From Apodemus sylvaticus (lineage: Eukaryota; Chordata; Mammalia; Rodentia; Muridae), in assembly GCF_947179515.1 (NCBI RefSeq), contig NC_067485.1, positions 77,704,846 through 77,768,845 on the forward strand: a stretch of DNA of 64,000 nucleotides, read 5' to 3'. Position numbers and translations under genes: made by a program. The notes under the pieces were generated by a model, which saw only the letters and a program-made list of their open reading frames with translations, did no database searches and was not told the DNA's origin. Shown piece after piece: positions 33,251 to 44,565 of the stretch (positions within the stretch are counted from its first letter, which is position 1; every line of letters begins with the position of its first letter).

Positions 33251-34451
33251 CTGGGTGATAGGTGTGTCCATCATGATAACTACAATAGCACCCACTATAC
33301 CAGACAGATCAGCAGATATAACCTCTCCTCATGTTGTAATATGCAGGGTAGCAAAACCCATACCAAAGAAAGGCTGAGAAATGTTCACCCGCTGAAGCTG
33401 ATAAATAATGCTTCCAGTTCCCAGATATTTGAAACCCTCCTGACTTCTTGGGGAATGAAAGGCCAACAGTGGCTGCTACTTTTCAACTTCTGCCTAGTGA
33501 CCTTGTGGCACAAGAATGGTGTGCCTGCCAGCTGAGATCTGTCAGGACTTCCTAGCTCCCAGCAATGGCTGCTTATGTGTTGTCCCATGGACCAATCACG
33601 GTGCAATATGGCAGAAAAGCCAGTCGGTGGTAGTTCCCAGATGGAAGCTCATGTGCTTAAGAAGAATCCTGTCACGGTGAAACCAAGCTCGCCTCTGTGG
33701 GCTGGATATTCAGAGCAAGGGGTGTCTGCAGAAGCGTATATTATCCTAGATGGAGAGAAGCTTGGTCCTAGATCAGCAATATTGGAGAGTGTGATAGCAG
33801 AGAAGCCTCAGGAGCCCCGGGTGATCTTCTGACCCAGCAGTTTTGCTTTCTGATGTGTTAATTGGAGTGCACATTAACCACTTGCTGGAAAAGAAGAGTG
33901 TCAGGACAGCTTCACATGCATCCATGGCAACTCAATGTCAAAACACCTTTCCATGACCCTTGCTGCACTTGGTGCAAACAAACTGTGCTTCTGTCTTGTC
34001 TCAGCCGCAGTCTGAAGGGTCCTATTCTCGGCACTCCAAGGAGCTATTGTTCTGCGTCTTACAAATCACATGGTGCTGGAAACGAAAGCTGTTATTGCAA
34101 ACTCATCACACTTTATTATTTCCATCAGAGAGAGAAGGGAAGTCCTCGGGCAGGCTTAGCTGAAATATGACAGGGGCCGAGAGGTGAGCTTGAAAAGCCT
34201 TTCATTTTAGCGTGCTGCAGCTGCTGCAAACACTCAAAATATTGTAAGGAAGGGCCTAACCATGGAAAACAACCATGAAACCCAGCAACATTTATTAATC
34301 TCTGCTTATTTCTCTGTGGTTGTTCAATAACAAGTGGCTGTAAGTTAATATTTAGGACTATTTGAGGTGAACTGTCTGGTCTGGTCAGCTACAATTTCTT
34401 CATAGTTTCCCCAAAGGAATGAAAAGACAAGGAAAAACAAATCTAAAAAAA
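33251..34451. other. Unique DNA, relatively repeat-free
   Basis: About 1.2 kb with several overlapping frames (33385-33606, 33575-33832, 33862-34170), none with a domain that I recognise. A stretch at about 34205-34380 has the look of conserved noncoding DNA, which cannot be tested here. Confidence 0.4.
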
Positions 34452-34515
34452 AAAATCACACACACTAAAAAGAACTTAGTTATTACAGCAGATCATAAGC
34501 CAGAAGGTGATCCTT
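34452..34515. repeat. Local duplication, copy 1
   Basis: Segment with cttagttattacagcagatc and then ataagccagaaggtgat (34475-34511). It recurs at 35380-35444 in the same orientation with a 3-nt deletion and a few substitutions. Confidence 0.6.
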
Positions 34516-35194
34516 ACAGAGATAGCATGAGCTTCAAAAGTATAAGGATAACTCCTTAGTTATTTTCAAACAATTATGATGTTGATTGAGTTCTAAAGTT
34601 GTCTATATCGTGTGATAAGGGGGACTAAAGAATGTCTGTCAGCAGCTAAATTGAGGCCAAGATAGATAGGAACAAAGGTCAAAGGTTCATTATTTATCCC
34701 ATAATGTCTAGATGCCAGAGGAGAGGCAGACAATTGGGGGACAATGAGAATCAGATGGTTTTCAAGTCACCTCAGTCAGTTGGCTCACAGAAAAGCAGGA
34801 CGCTGACTGTTGTTTGTGGTGACTCACTACTTACATCAGAGACTTACTGTCCATGGCCTGGACACCTTCACTTTCCCTCAGAAATGAATCACAACATATA
34901 AGAGAAGTATTATTATATTCCAACCTCAACAGCAGCCACGTGTTATATAATCAGAGCATAGGCAGACCCTTCAGCATGTAATCTTCAGCCAACTCCTGAC
35001 AGCTAACCTAATGGAACAAAAGGAATGTGTTGTGTTGAAAGTGACATTTTGAAACTAAAGCTGACTATGAGAATATCTATCCACTGGCTACAGTTCATCT
35101 CCAGCAACTTTGAATCCTTCCAAAAAATGTTAGTCAAGGATCTGAACTACTGAAGACAGAAGCATATTGATATCCTTAGATTCAAACAGTCATG
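34516..35194. other. Unannotated unique DNA
   Basis: Nothing recognised between the two copies of the local duplication, apart from the SINE that follows. Confidence 0.45.
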
Positions 35195-35340
35195 AGACCT
35201 TGGCATTGTAGCTCATGCTTGTGATCCTTGATTCCTGGCAACAGAGACAGGAGAAACACCGTGAATTGGAGGTTGGTTTGTGCTACATAATAAGACCAAG
35301 GTATCACCAAAATGAATAAATAGTAAAATAAATAAGATGC
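35195..35340 (+). repeat. Old B1-related SINE
   Basis: cattgtagctcatgcttgtg, gcaacagagacaggagaaac, tgaattggaggttggtttgt, gctacataataagaccaagg, then an A-rich tail with AAAT units. It resembles a PB1/B1 monomer. Confidence 0.6.
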
Positions 35341-35379
35341 TTTTTTTTTGAAAAATTATAGTAGGAGACATGTAGACTA

Positions 35380-35444
35380 AAAGCAACACACTCAAAAACA
35401 AAACACCTTAGTTATCACAGTAGATAAGCCAGAAGGTGATTTTC
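35380..35444. repeat. Local duplication, copy 2
   Basis: Partner of 34452-34515. The core is 35407-35440 (cttagttatcacagtagata, then agccagaaggtgat). The polypurine tract begins about 20 bp downstream. Confidence 0.6.
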
Positions 35445-35464
35445 AGCAACTGAAAATAATAGGT

Positions 35465-35805
35465 AGGGAAGGGGAGGGAAGGGGAGGAAAGGGGAGAGAA
35501 TGGGAGGGGGGAGGAGAGGGGAATGGAGAGAAGGGGAGGGGAGAGGAATGGAGAGAAGGGGAGGGGAGGGGGAGGGAGAGAAGGGGAGGGGAGGGGGAGG
35601 GAGAGAAGGGGAAGGGAGGGGAAGGGAGAGAAGGGGAAGGGAGGGGAAGGGAGAGAAGGGGAAGGGAGGGGAAGGGAGAGAAGGGGAGGGGAGGGGAGGA
35701 GAAGAGAGGGGATGGGAGGGGAGGAGAAGAGAGGGGACGGGAGGGGAGGGGGGAGAGGAGAGGAGAGGAGAGGAGAGGTTGAGGAGAGGAGAGGAGAGAG
35801 AAAAA
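35465..35805 (+). repeat. Polypurine minisatellite (GGGA/GGGGA units)
   Basis: About 340 bp that is almost pure purine on the + strand, with only a handful of T and one C. Higher-order units of about 20-25 bp (aggggaagggaggggaaggg) are visible. Mirror symmetry and G-runs make triplex H-DNA and G-quadruplex formation plausible. Arg/Gly/Glu-rich frames on + and Ser/Pro/Leu-rich frames on - (up to 151 codons) are repeat artefacts. Confidence 0.97.
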
Positions 35806-37060
35806 TAAATAGCACAGGATGATGTCTATAAAAGTCTCTGATGCTCAGCTGGGAGAATGACAATCATAAAAATTAATACCTGGGCAAGGGGAGCTCAGAA
35901 AGATTCTTCTAGCAATTCAGATGCCCAAGCAAACACTGTCCGAACAACACAAAGGGAGTTTGCCCCTTGTTTGCAGAAGATCAAGCAGGAGACAAAGCAC
36001 AAATCTAAATTTTGTCATGTTGACATCTTGATTTTATTTGTGGGATGGCCTCTCAGGCAACCATGGGGGGTGGGGTCACAGAGAGTTTTAAAGGTAGACA
36101 GACAAAAGCCAAAACAGGAGAGGAAACTTGGGAGCACCTTCCCTTACTTCCAGGAAGCACAGACTGAAGGTTTGCCTTCTCCTCCACACTGGAACCTGAG
36201 GTGTGTAATTTAGGTGATTCAGTCTTCAAAGCCATAGCCTGTAACCTGTGTGTCACAAGGACAGTCAGACATGGGACTAAAATTCCTGAAATCCTTAAAA
36301 CATTTTCTGCAATGGCGGAGGTATATTCTTTCAAACTGTGGGAACTGAAATCGTTATCCTAGCAAATCAAACATAATGGAGGAAAATAACAATACCAACA
36401 AATGAAACCAGTGTGAAGCCACTCAGCACCCTGGTACTGGATTAATCATGTTGTTCTTTGAGAATTTAAAGCTTTTAATCATGGAGTGCTGCCTTCTTTG
36501 GTTAAAACTCATGGGCACTTCACAGGTTTGTTTGGGACTCCGGGGACCCTTTATTGTTCAGTAAGTACAATGGAAATCCTGTTAAGAATAAAGAATCGAA
36601 ATTAATGTCGAAGTGAATAAAGAAGCCAAAAAGGTCAAAATTTGTTCCTAGGGTCAAAAGAATATGCCAGCATAAGAAAAAGAATGGTCCAATCAAAATT
36701 AAATACAGACCTTATGCCCCTCAATTCGGGGAAGTAGCAAAGCTATCTGCAACTTGAGTTTCCATTCTCTCTGTATTTCAAATACATAACACCATGAAAA
36801 TATATTAAAATGCATGCAAACATTTGTCTAGGCAAGAGATACATTTCTGTTTTTTTCTTTCAATCTGAACACTTCAATTATCTGTCCATCCCTTAAAATG
36901 AGTGTGGGCCATTCCATTGTCTGGGTAATAAAAGTCACCAGCAGGAACCAATGTCTTGGTATTAAACAAGATTGTGTTTCGTGGGTGAAAATACGCTGAA
37001 TACTAGTATAATAGGAAAATATGATTCTTTCTGTGTATTTATCAAAATTTTAGTGAATTA
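35806..37060. other. Unannotated unique DNA
   Basis: About 1.25 kb with no recognised repeat. The + frame at 35857-36213 (118 codons) and the - frame at 36053-36334 have no recognised domain. Confidence 0.45.
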
Positions 37061-37208
37061 CAAGCTGATATTTAAATATTTTCATTCCATTTCATAGACC
37101 TAAGAATCCAAGGTTAGCAACAGTCTGAAGAAGAAAAGCAAATGGTGAAGAGGAAGAAAACAAGAAATACAATAGGAATGGAGGGAAGGAAAGACTATTC
37201 CTATAGAG
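37061..37208 (+). repeat. 148-bp duplicated segment, donor-side copy
   Basis: Aligns without gaps to 38581-38728 with about 12 differences, roughly 92% identity. This copy lies outside any recognised transposon, 430 bp beyond the 3' end of the antisense L1. Confidence 0.88.
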
Positions 37209-37497
37209 AGAGATAATCATTAGCTCTGGCTGGCACTCTAGACAAAATCCATTTCCTCATCACACTGGACATAGAAATATAGAAACACATTTACTTTTAA
37301 AACCCAGAATAGAGTTTCTATTCTTTTTCTTTTTTCCTAAGAAAAGAAATAACACCGCAGAATAGGCCAAGGCTGAGGAGCAGCAGTACAAATACAGAGA
37401 GGGGTTCCATGCACAAAACCCTCGGCAATTCACGCTTCAGTCAGCACACACGTGTGCATCAGTACACATAAATGCACTTAAAAGAAGTATGTTTTGT
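37209..37497. other. Unannotated spacer
   Basis: Nothing recognised. Confidence 0.5.
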
Positions 37498-37632
37498 AAT
37501 AATATTAGTATAATTATATAATATCAATAATATTAATATAATATCAACTATATTATAATATGTTTGTATTAGATATTATATGTGAAAGATAATAAATATA
37601 TAACACTAAATAATAATATTATTAAAGTAATA
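37498..37632. repeat. AT-rich low-complexity DNA
   Basis: Dense TAATATTA/TATAAT repeats, almost free of G and C, directly next to the L1 3' end. Confidence 0.85.
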
Positions 37633-37635
37633 GTT

Positions 37636-38553
37636 TAAGTTTTTTTATTCTTCTCTCATGTAATTCATCCTGACCACAGTTTCCCCCTTCCTCCTCTCTT
37701 CCTAGTCCCTCTCCACCTCCCCTCTCCCCCAGATCCACTCTTCTTCCTTGCCCTTCAGAGGCGAGCAGGACTCGCAGGCATATCAAGGAAACATGGCATA
37801 TAAAGTTGTAATAATACTAGGCACATCCCGTTATACTAAGGCTGGATGAGACAATCCAGTAGGAGGAGAGCGGTTCAAAACACAGGCAGAAGAGTCAGGG
37901 ACAGCTCCTGCTCCCACTCCTTAGAGACCCAAAGAAGACCAAGCAACACAATCATAGCATATCTGCAGAGGACCTAGGTCAGACCTGCGCAGGCTCCCTC
38001 ATCGTCAGTTCAGTCTTTGTGAGCGCCTAAGAGGTTAGTTGATTCTGAAGGTTTTCTTGTAGTGCCCTTGACTGTGGTTCCTCCAATCCTTTCTCCCCTC
38101 TTCTGCAGGATGCCCTGAGCTCCTCCTAATGCTTGCTTGTGGGTCTCTGCATCTGTTCCCATCAGTTGCTGGGTGAGAGCTTCTTTGCTGAGGATTATGC
38201 TAGGCTACAAGTATATCAGAGTCTTACTAGGAATCATTCATTTACTTTTTTTTTCTGCCAGCCACATTTGGTTCTATTTTAGGTCTCTGCGCTATCCAGC
38301 CTCTGGGTCCTAGCCCTCCAAGCAGTGTCAGAGGTAGGCTCCCTCTCACGGTGTGGGTGTCAAGCTGGACTTGTCATTGGTAGGCCACGCCTACAATTTC
38401 TGAGCCACCTTTATCGAAGCATGTCTTGCAGGCAGAACAGTTTTTAGGTTAAAGGTTTTGTGGTTGTGTTGGTGTTCCAATCCCTGCATTAAAAGCCTTG
38501 CTTGGTTATAGAAGATGGCCAGCTCAGGCTACATGTTATATTCCCATTACTAG
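37636..38553 (-). mobile_element. L1 element A, 3' UTR part 1, antisense
   Basis: Reverse complement of an Lx-like rodent L1 3' UTR: ttcttctctcatgtaattca, ctcccccagatccactcttc, atatctgcagaggacctagg, gtgggtctctgcatctgttc, agcagtgtcagaggtaggct, ttctgagccacctttatcga and cttgcttggttatagaagat. It stops at ttcccattactag, where foreign sequence begins. Confidence 0.85.
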
Positions 38554-38750
38554 AGCTATGTAATACAAGCTGTAGTAAGACAAGTTGATATACAAATATT
38601 TTTATTCCATTTCATAGACCTAAGAATCCAGGGTTAGCAACAGTCTGAAGAAGAGATGGAAATGGTGGAGAGGAAGAAAACAAGAAATACAATAGGAATG
38701 GAAGGAAGGAAAGACTGTTCCTATAGAGTAGGACTTATCTTAGCTAGGGT
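38554..38750. repeat. Insert in L1 A containing the 148-bp copy
   Basis: L1 3' UTR sequence is interrupted here. The insert has about 27 nt of unmatched sequence, then the 148-bp copy (38581-38728), then about 20 nt more. It ends in a doubled cttagctagggt motif (about 38740-38764) where L1 resumes. The insert has no A-tail and no transposon ends. Confidence 0.75.
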
Positions 38751-39355
38751 CTTAGCTAGGGTCACCCTTATAGATTTCTGGAAGTTTCAATGTGAGTTTA
38801 TAACTCATCCCCAAGTGTACCCCAATCTCAGTTGTCTCTCCATCGTCCCTGGCCCCAGTCCATAAGTGATATCTATTCTATTTCCTCTTCTATGCATCCA
38901 CACCCCTACTCACTCCTTGATCCTTCCTTATTACTTAGCCTGCTGGGTCTGTGGACTGTCGTATGATTATCATTTACTTTACAGCTAAGATCCCCTATAA
39001 GCGAGTACATATCATTTTTGTCTTGCTGTGCCTGGTTATCTCACTCAAGATAACTTTTTTCTAGTTCCATCCACTTGTTTGCAATTTCATGATGTTATAT
39101 TTTTTTAACAGCTGAATTATACTCCATTAGGTACATGAACCACATATTTTTTATCTATTCTCCAGTTGAGGGAAATCTAAGTTGTCTCCAATTTCTGGCT
39201 ATTATCAATAAAGCTACTATGATCATAGTTGAGCAAGTGTCTTTGTGGTAAGATGGAGCATTCTTTGGGTATATGCCAAGCAACGGATCTTGTGTAAATC
39301 AATTCCCATTTTCTTTTGAGAAACCACCATATTGATTTCCAAACATTCTGTCTTT
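38751..39355 (-). mobile_element. L1 element A, 3' UTR part 2 and ORF2 C-terminus, antisense
   Basis: L1 resumes with tcttagctagggtcaccctt. It then reads into the ORF2 end: gcgagtacatatcatttttg, ttctagttccatccacttgt, gctgaattatactccattag, caatttctggctattatcaa, ggatcttgtgtaaatc and gagaaaccaccatattgatt. It is 5'-truncated at about 39355, and the ORF2 relic is broken by stops. Confidence 0.85.
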
Positions 39356-39364
39356 GTCATGAGA

Positions 39365-40140
39365 CAAAGAACCATCATTGATGCCATTGAGTTCATTTCT
39401 GTTAAGGATAGGCATACAGCCTACCCTTAAGATTAGTTTGTTTATCTAGTGAGACTCTCTTGGGGAAAGCTAAGGTTTCATTTGCAAATGGCTATCAATT
39501 GGAAATTGCTTCTGTGCTTGGGTTTGTGTGAAGTGTCCACTTCTTTCCTTTTAGCTCTAGGACTCCAAGAGTGCAGAACCATAGAAACCCTGTGCATTCT
39601 GCCACAGTCTCTATGCGTTCATATGTTTATCCATCCTGTTGATTTAGAAAGCCTTATTTTCTTGGAGTCCTTCATCCCTCTGGCTCTTACACTCTCGCCC
39701 TCTTCTTCTGCAGGGTTCCTGGAGACCTGAGGGTATTGGATGGAGGCATACCATTTAGGATAGAGTGCTCTGCATAACATCTGGATGTATTTGTCTCTGT
39801 ATTTGTTCCCACCTGCTGCAGGAGGAAGCTTCTGTGATGATGGCTTAACAATGAGTCTGATATATGAATATAACAGAATCTCATAGCAAGTAATTGTATT
39901 GCTACTTTTTGCTTTGGTTTGGTTTTTATAACAATAGCACTTGCTTTGTTAGGTTCATGAGCTATCTAGTCTCAGGTTCTCAGTCACCCAAGAAGCATCA
40001 CATATAGTGTTGGGTTCTGTCTTATGCCTCTCAAGTACTGGAATAAACACCATGCACCACCATGTCCAGCTAATTCTTACTCAAATTTAAGCTCTGTGGT
40101 TCTATGGACTACAACTTGTTGTCATTGACCTAACAGCTAA
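39365..40140 (-). mobile_element. L1 element B, 3' UTR, antisense
   Basis: Reverse complement of another L1 3' UTR: gaaagctaaggtttcatttg, ggctatcaattggaaattgc, gccacagtctctatgcgttc, ggctcttacactctcgccct, ctgctgcaggaggaagcttc and gctatctagtctcaggttct. It lies head to tail with element A. Confidence 0.82.
40030..40076 (-). repeat. B1 fragment inside L1 B
   Basis: cctctcaagtactggaataa, then caccatgcaccaccatgtcc and agct. This matches the 5' 45 bases of B1 in reverse. Confidence 0.5.
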
Positions 40141-41567
40141 TACCCAGAAATAAGCAAATATATGTTGTATTTGTCTTTCTAGGACTGAATTATATCACTT
40201 GGGATGAGGATTTTTTTGTTCCATTCATTTACTTAAGAATTTCATGATTCGATTTCTTTAGCAGCTGGATAATATTCTATTTTGTAAATGTACCACATTT
40301 TTTCTTCTGTTGAAAGATATCTATGTTGCTTCTTCATGGCTTTTATAAATATAGCAGCAATGCGCATTACTGAGCTTGTTGTAGGATGAAGTATCCTTTA
40401 GGTGTACTCAAGAGAGGTAGAACTGGATCTTGACAGAGAGAGATTCCCATCTTACCACCACATTGATTTCCAGAATAGTTGCAGACAGACGTTTGCACTC
40501 CTATCAGCAATATATGAGTATTCTTGTTATTCTACATCCTTGGCAGCATAAGTTGACTTTTTTCTTGATCTTGGCCATTCATAAATTCTCAGAGTGGTTT
40601 TGATTTGTGTTTACCTAATGACTAAGGATTTTGAACAATTCTTTGGCTATTTTTGGTCATTTGGGTTCCTTTTTTGAGAATTCCCTGTTTAGATTTATAC
40701 CCCATTTTTAACTGTGTTTTGGTTTTTTTGATATATATTTTTTGTTGTTGTAGTTGACATCATTCTTGTTGACATCATTGGTGATGTTCTTCTCCTCCTC
40801 CTCATCCTTCTTTATATAATTTTGATATTAGCCCTCTATCAAATGTGTAGCTTTAAAAATTAGGTGTCCATAAGTGTGAGAAAGAATGTATGTATGAGTC
40901 TTCAGTTGGGTTGTATTGATGTGTCTATTTTTGTGCCAATAACCACACTGTTTTTGTTACTATATCTCTGGATTGCAATTTGAGGTTGGAAAGGGTAATA
41001 TCCCTTAGTAGTTTGTCAGGGTTTTTTTTTTTTTTTTTTTTTTTAGCTCTCCTGGGTTATTCTGTTTCTTGTATGAGGCTAAAAATTGTCTTCTCAAGCT
41101 CTATGAAGAAGGATGTTGGAATTTTGATAGGGCTGCACTGAATCTCCAGATTGCTTTTGAGGTGATGTCCACTTTTACTACATCAAGCAATTTTACTGAT
41201 CCATGAACATGGAAGAGCTTTTCATCTTCTGATATCATCTTCAATTTCATTCTTCAATAACTTGAAGTGTTTATCATACAAGACTTTCACTTCCTTGGTT
41301 ACAGTTTCCCCAAGATATTTTATATTATTTGAAGCTATTTGTGAAAGGTGTTGCTTTCCTGACATCTTTGTCAGTTCACTTGTCTTTTACATATAAGAGG
41401 GCAACTGATTTTTGTGAGTTAATTTTTGTATCAGCTACGTTACTGAAAGGGTTTACCAGCTGAAGCAGTGATGATAGTGGAATTTTTAGGGCCACTATAT
41501 ATGTTCTCTAATCTTCTGCAAATAAAGATACTTTAACTTCTTCCTTTTGAATGTGTTTCTTCTTGAT

Positions 41568-41831
41568 CTACTTGAGTTGTCTTATCGCAATAGGTAAGAA
41601 TTCAAGTACTATAATAAACAAATATAGAGAAACTAAACAACTTTTTCTGATTCTTAATTTTAGAGGAATTGCTTTGATTTTCTCTCCCTTTAAGCTAATG
41701 TTGACTATCAGCAAGAAAATGCCTTTATTTGTGCTGAGATATGTCCTTGGTATCCATAGTCTTTCCAGAACTTTTATTATGAAGGGATGTTGGATTATGT
41801 CAAAAACCTCTGCATCTAATGAGATGATCAT
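41568..41831 (-). pseudogene. L1 ORF2 reverse transcriptase fragment
   Basis: An 87-codon open piece with the L1 RT signature ISLDAEVFDIIQHPFIIKVL. L1 normally has DAEKAFDKIQHPF, so an AF/K part is lost. Further on are GEKIKAIPLK and SLYLFIIVLEFLPIAIRQ, the relic of the PLSPYLFNIVLE region. The FADD catalytic motif is not in this piece. Confidence 0.85.
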
Positions 41832-42928
41832 ATAATCAAGTTGTTTTCGTCTTGTCGTTTGTTTATATGATGAATTACCTTTATCAATTTAGATATGCTG
41901 AGCTATCCTCCCCCACTCTAGGCTTATGCCTACTTGATCATGGTGGGTAGTCTTTTCAATGTGTTCTTGCATGCAGTTTGCTAGTACTTTATTGAGAATT
42001 TTTTGCTTCTGTGTTCATAAAAGAAATCAGTTGGAAATTCTCTTTCTTCGTGTATCTTTAATACTTCTTTGAAAATCTGTTAAAAGTTTGCACTAAAACC
42101 ATCTGAGCCTGATTTTGGAGGGGTTGCAGGGAGTTGTTTATTTGTTTTTCTTTTGTTTTGGTAGACTTTTTAATTACTGCTTCTATTTCATTTGAATTTA
42201 TAAGTCTACTAAAATTGCTTATCTGATCTTGGTTTAACTTTGGTATTCAGAAATTATCCATTTTTTTTTAGATTTTTCCAATTTAACAGACTACACCTTT
42301 TTTATGGTTCCCTAAATCTCCTCAGTGCCTGTTGTTATGTCCCGTCTTTTTCTCTACATTTAGTGATTTGTATATCCTTTCTCTGATTTCTACTTACTTT
42401 GGGTAAGGGTTCATCAATCTTACTGATTTTCTTTAAGAATCAATTCTTTGTTTTATTGATTTGTTGTATTGTTTTATTGTTTTTATTGTTGATTGCTTTT
42501 TTTCTATTTTATTAATCTCAGACCTGAGTTTGATTATTTCTTGCAGTCTAATCTTTTGGGGGTATGATTTCTTTATTTTGTTCTAGAGCTATCAAGTGTG
42601 GTGTCAAATTACTAGTAAAACAAATCTCTCCAGTTTCTTTTTTTGTAGACACTCTGTTCTATCCATTTGTCTCTTCAAACCCGCTTCATTGATTATGTCA
42701 GATATTCATTTTCATTCAAATCTAGAATGCTTTAAATTTCTATGTTGACTCATCCATCACTTAGTAGAGAGTTCTTCAGTTTCCATGAATTTGTGGGCTT
42801 TCTGTTGTTCCTGGTGGTGATATCCAACTTTAATCTGTGGTCAGATAGGATGTGGGAGGTTATTTCAATTTTCTAGTATCTGTTGAAACTTGCTTTGCTT
42901 ACAATTATGTGATCAATTTGGAGAAAGT

Positions 42929-43195
42929 TTAATGGGGGTGCTGAGAAGACAGTGCAGTCTTTTGTGTTTGGGTAAAATGATCTATAAGTACCATTAAGTC
43001 CATTTGGTTTATAACAGCAGTTAGCTCCAGCATTTCTCTGATTAATTTTTGTCCGGATGATCTCTCTGTTGTCAAAAATGGGATATTGAAGTCTCCCAGT
43101 ATCAGTCTGTGAGGGTCTATATGTAATTCAGGCTGTAGTAATACTTCTTTTATGAACTTGAGTGTTCTTGTTTGAATGAGTGTTAAGAACTGCAA
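42929..43195 (-). pseudogene. L1 ORF2 endonuclease fragment
   Basis: An 88-codon open piece with the APE-type endonuclease motif LILGDFNIPF, followed by ERSSGQKL and LELTAVINQMDL, as in rodent L1. Asp and Asn of GDFN are active-site residues in the family and are kept. The neighbouring domain parts are out of frame. Confidence 0.88.
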
Positions 43196-43491
43196 CGTGC
43201 TCTTGGTGGATTTTTCCTTTGATGAGCACGTAGTCTTGATTACGTTTGGTTTGAAATGTATTTTGTCAGAAATTAAAATGGCTATACCAACTTGCTTATT
43301 AGGTTTATTTGCTTGGAATATCTCTACCCAAAGATAATGTTTATTCCAGATAACTAAGGCATGTTTCTTGGATGTAGCTGAGTGATGGATCCAGTTTTCA
43401 CATCCATTCTGTTCATTTGTGTCTTTTTATTGGGGAACTGAGAGTCAATGAGCAGTGCTGCTTGATTCTTATTATTTTCCTGTTGGGGGAA

Positions 43492-43494
<3 letters not shown>

Positions 43495-43560
<66 letters not shown>
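43495..43560. repeat. (GA)n microsatellite
   Basis: About 33 GA units inside the L1 B region near the ORF1-ORF2 junction. Confidence 0.97.
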
Positions 43561-43562
<2 letters not shown>

Positions 43563-43620
43563 CCCCTTATAATTTTTCTGGTCTAAGGTTATTTATTCTT
43601 TATATTTTCTTGGGTGTGTT

Positions 43621-44565
43621 TAGGCTCTTTAGACTGGAGTTTTCCTTCTAGTGATTTCTATAAGGATGACTTTGTAATAGATATTTATTACATTTGATTA
43701 CATAATGTCTTTATTTTATTGTGATGGAAAGTTTTGCTGAGTACTGCAGTCTGTGCTGACATTTGTGTCTCTTAGAGACTGTAGAGCACCTGTCCAGGTC
43801 TTTCTAACTTCTAGATTCTCCATTGAGAAGTCAGATGTAATTCTAATAGGTCTTCCTTTACATGATACTTAGTCTTTTTCCCTTGCATATTTTAACATTC
43901 TTTTTCATTCTCAACATTTAACATTTTATTTATTATGTGCTGAGGGGACTTTCTTTTCTGGTCCAGTCTGTTTGATATTCTGTAAGCCTTGATAGGTATC
44001 TACTTCTTCAGGTTATGGAAATTATCTTCTATGATTTTGTTGAAAATATTTTCTGTGCCTTTTAATTTAGGTTCTTCTCCTTCCTCTATTTCTAGTATTT
44101 TAGATTTACTCTTTTTATAGTGTCTCAGAGTTTCTTGATGTTTGTGCCAGGATTATTTTTCTTGATTTAATATTTTCTTTGACCAATGTTTTCATTTCTT
44201 CTATTGAGCCTTTAATATCTACATGTCTCTGGCTGGAGAGATGGCACAGTGGTTAAGAGCATTAACTGCTCTTCCAAAGGTCCTGTGTTCAAATTCTGGC
44301 ACCCACATAGTGGCTCACAACCATCCATATGAGATCTGATTCCCTCTTCTGGGGTGTCTGAAGACAACTACAGTGTACTTACATATAATAAATAAATAAA
44401 TCTTATATCTTTCTTTTATCTCTTGTATACCACCAATGAGGGTTGCTTCTGAGGTTCCTGTTTGAATTCCTAAATTTTCCTTTACAAATTTCCCTCCGTC
44501 TGGGTTTTATTTATTGATTCTATTTCCATTTTTCTATCTTCAAATGATTTTTCAAAAGATGTTAA
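43621..44565 (-). pseudogene. L1 element B ORF1 relic, split by a B2
   Basis: Reverse complement of L1 ORF1: gttgaaaatattttctgtgc, gtgtctcagagtttcttgat, gtttgaattcctaaattttc and gattctatttccatttttct. ORF1 encodes the coiled-coil RNA chaperone. No frame is intact. The B2 at 44226-44402 divides it, and matching sequence fades out at about 44565. Confidence 0.75.
44226..44402 (+). repeat. B2 SINE inside L1 B
   Basis: tggctggagagatggcacag with tggttaagagcattaactgc (A box), tgttcaaattctggcaccca (B box), ctgaagacaactacagtgta and an AATAAATAAATAAATC tail. It lies in opposite orientation to its L1 host and postdates it. No convincing target-site duplication is visible. Confidence 0.95.

Larger units (their letters stand above)
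40141..43620 (-). pseudogene. L1 element B ORF2 relic
   Basis: The + strand runs backwards through L1 ORF2. The order is C-terminal region (about 40150-40720), reverse transcriptase (about 41000-42500) and endonuclease (about 42580-43450). Translations in the right order retain recognisable L1 motifs, but many stops and frameshifts break it. A 23-T run (41022-41044) and a (GA)n block (43495-43560) interrupt it. The protein would nick target DNA and copy L1 RNA; this copy cannot. Confidence 0.88.

Noticed and set aside
35408..35863. Long frames on both strands (up to 151 codons) rich in Ser/Pro/Leu or Gly/Arg/Glu
   Set aside because: They translate the polypurine minisatellite, which lacks stops in several frames because of its composition.
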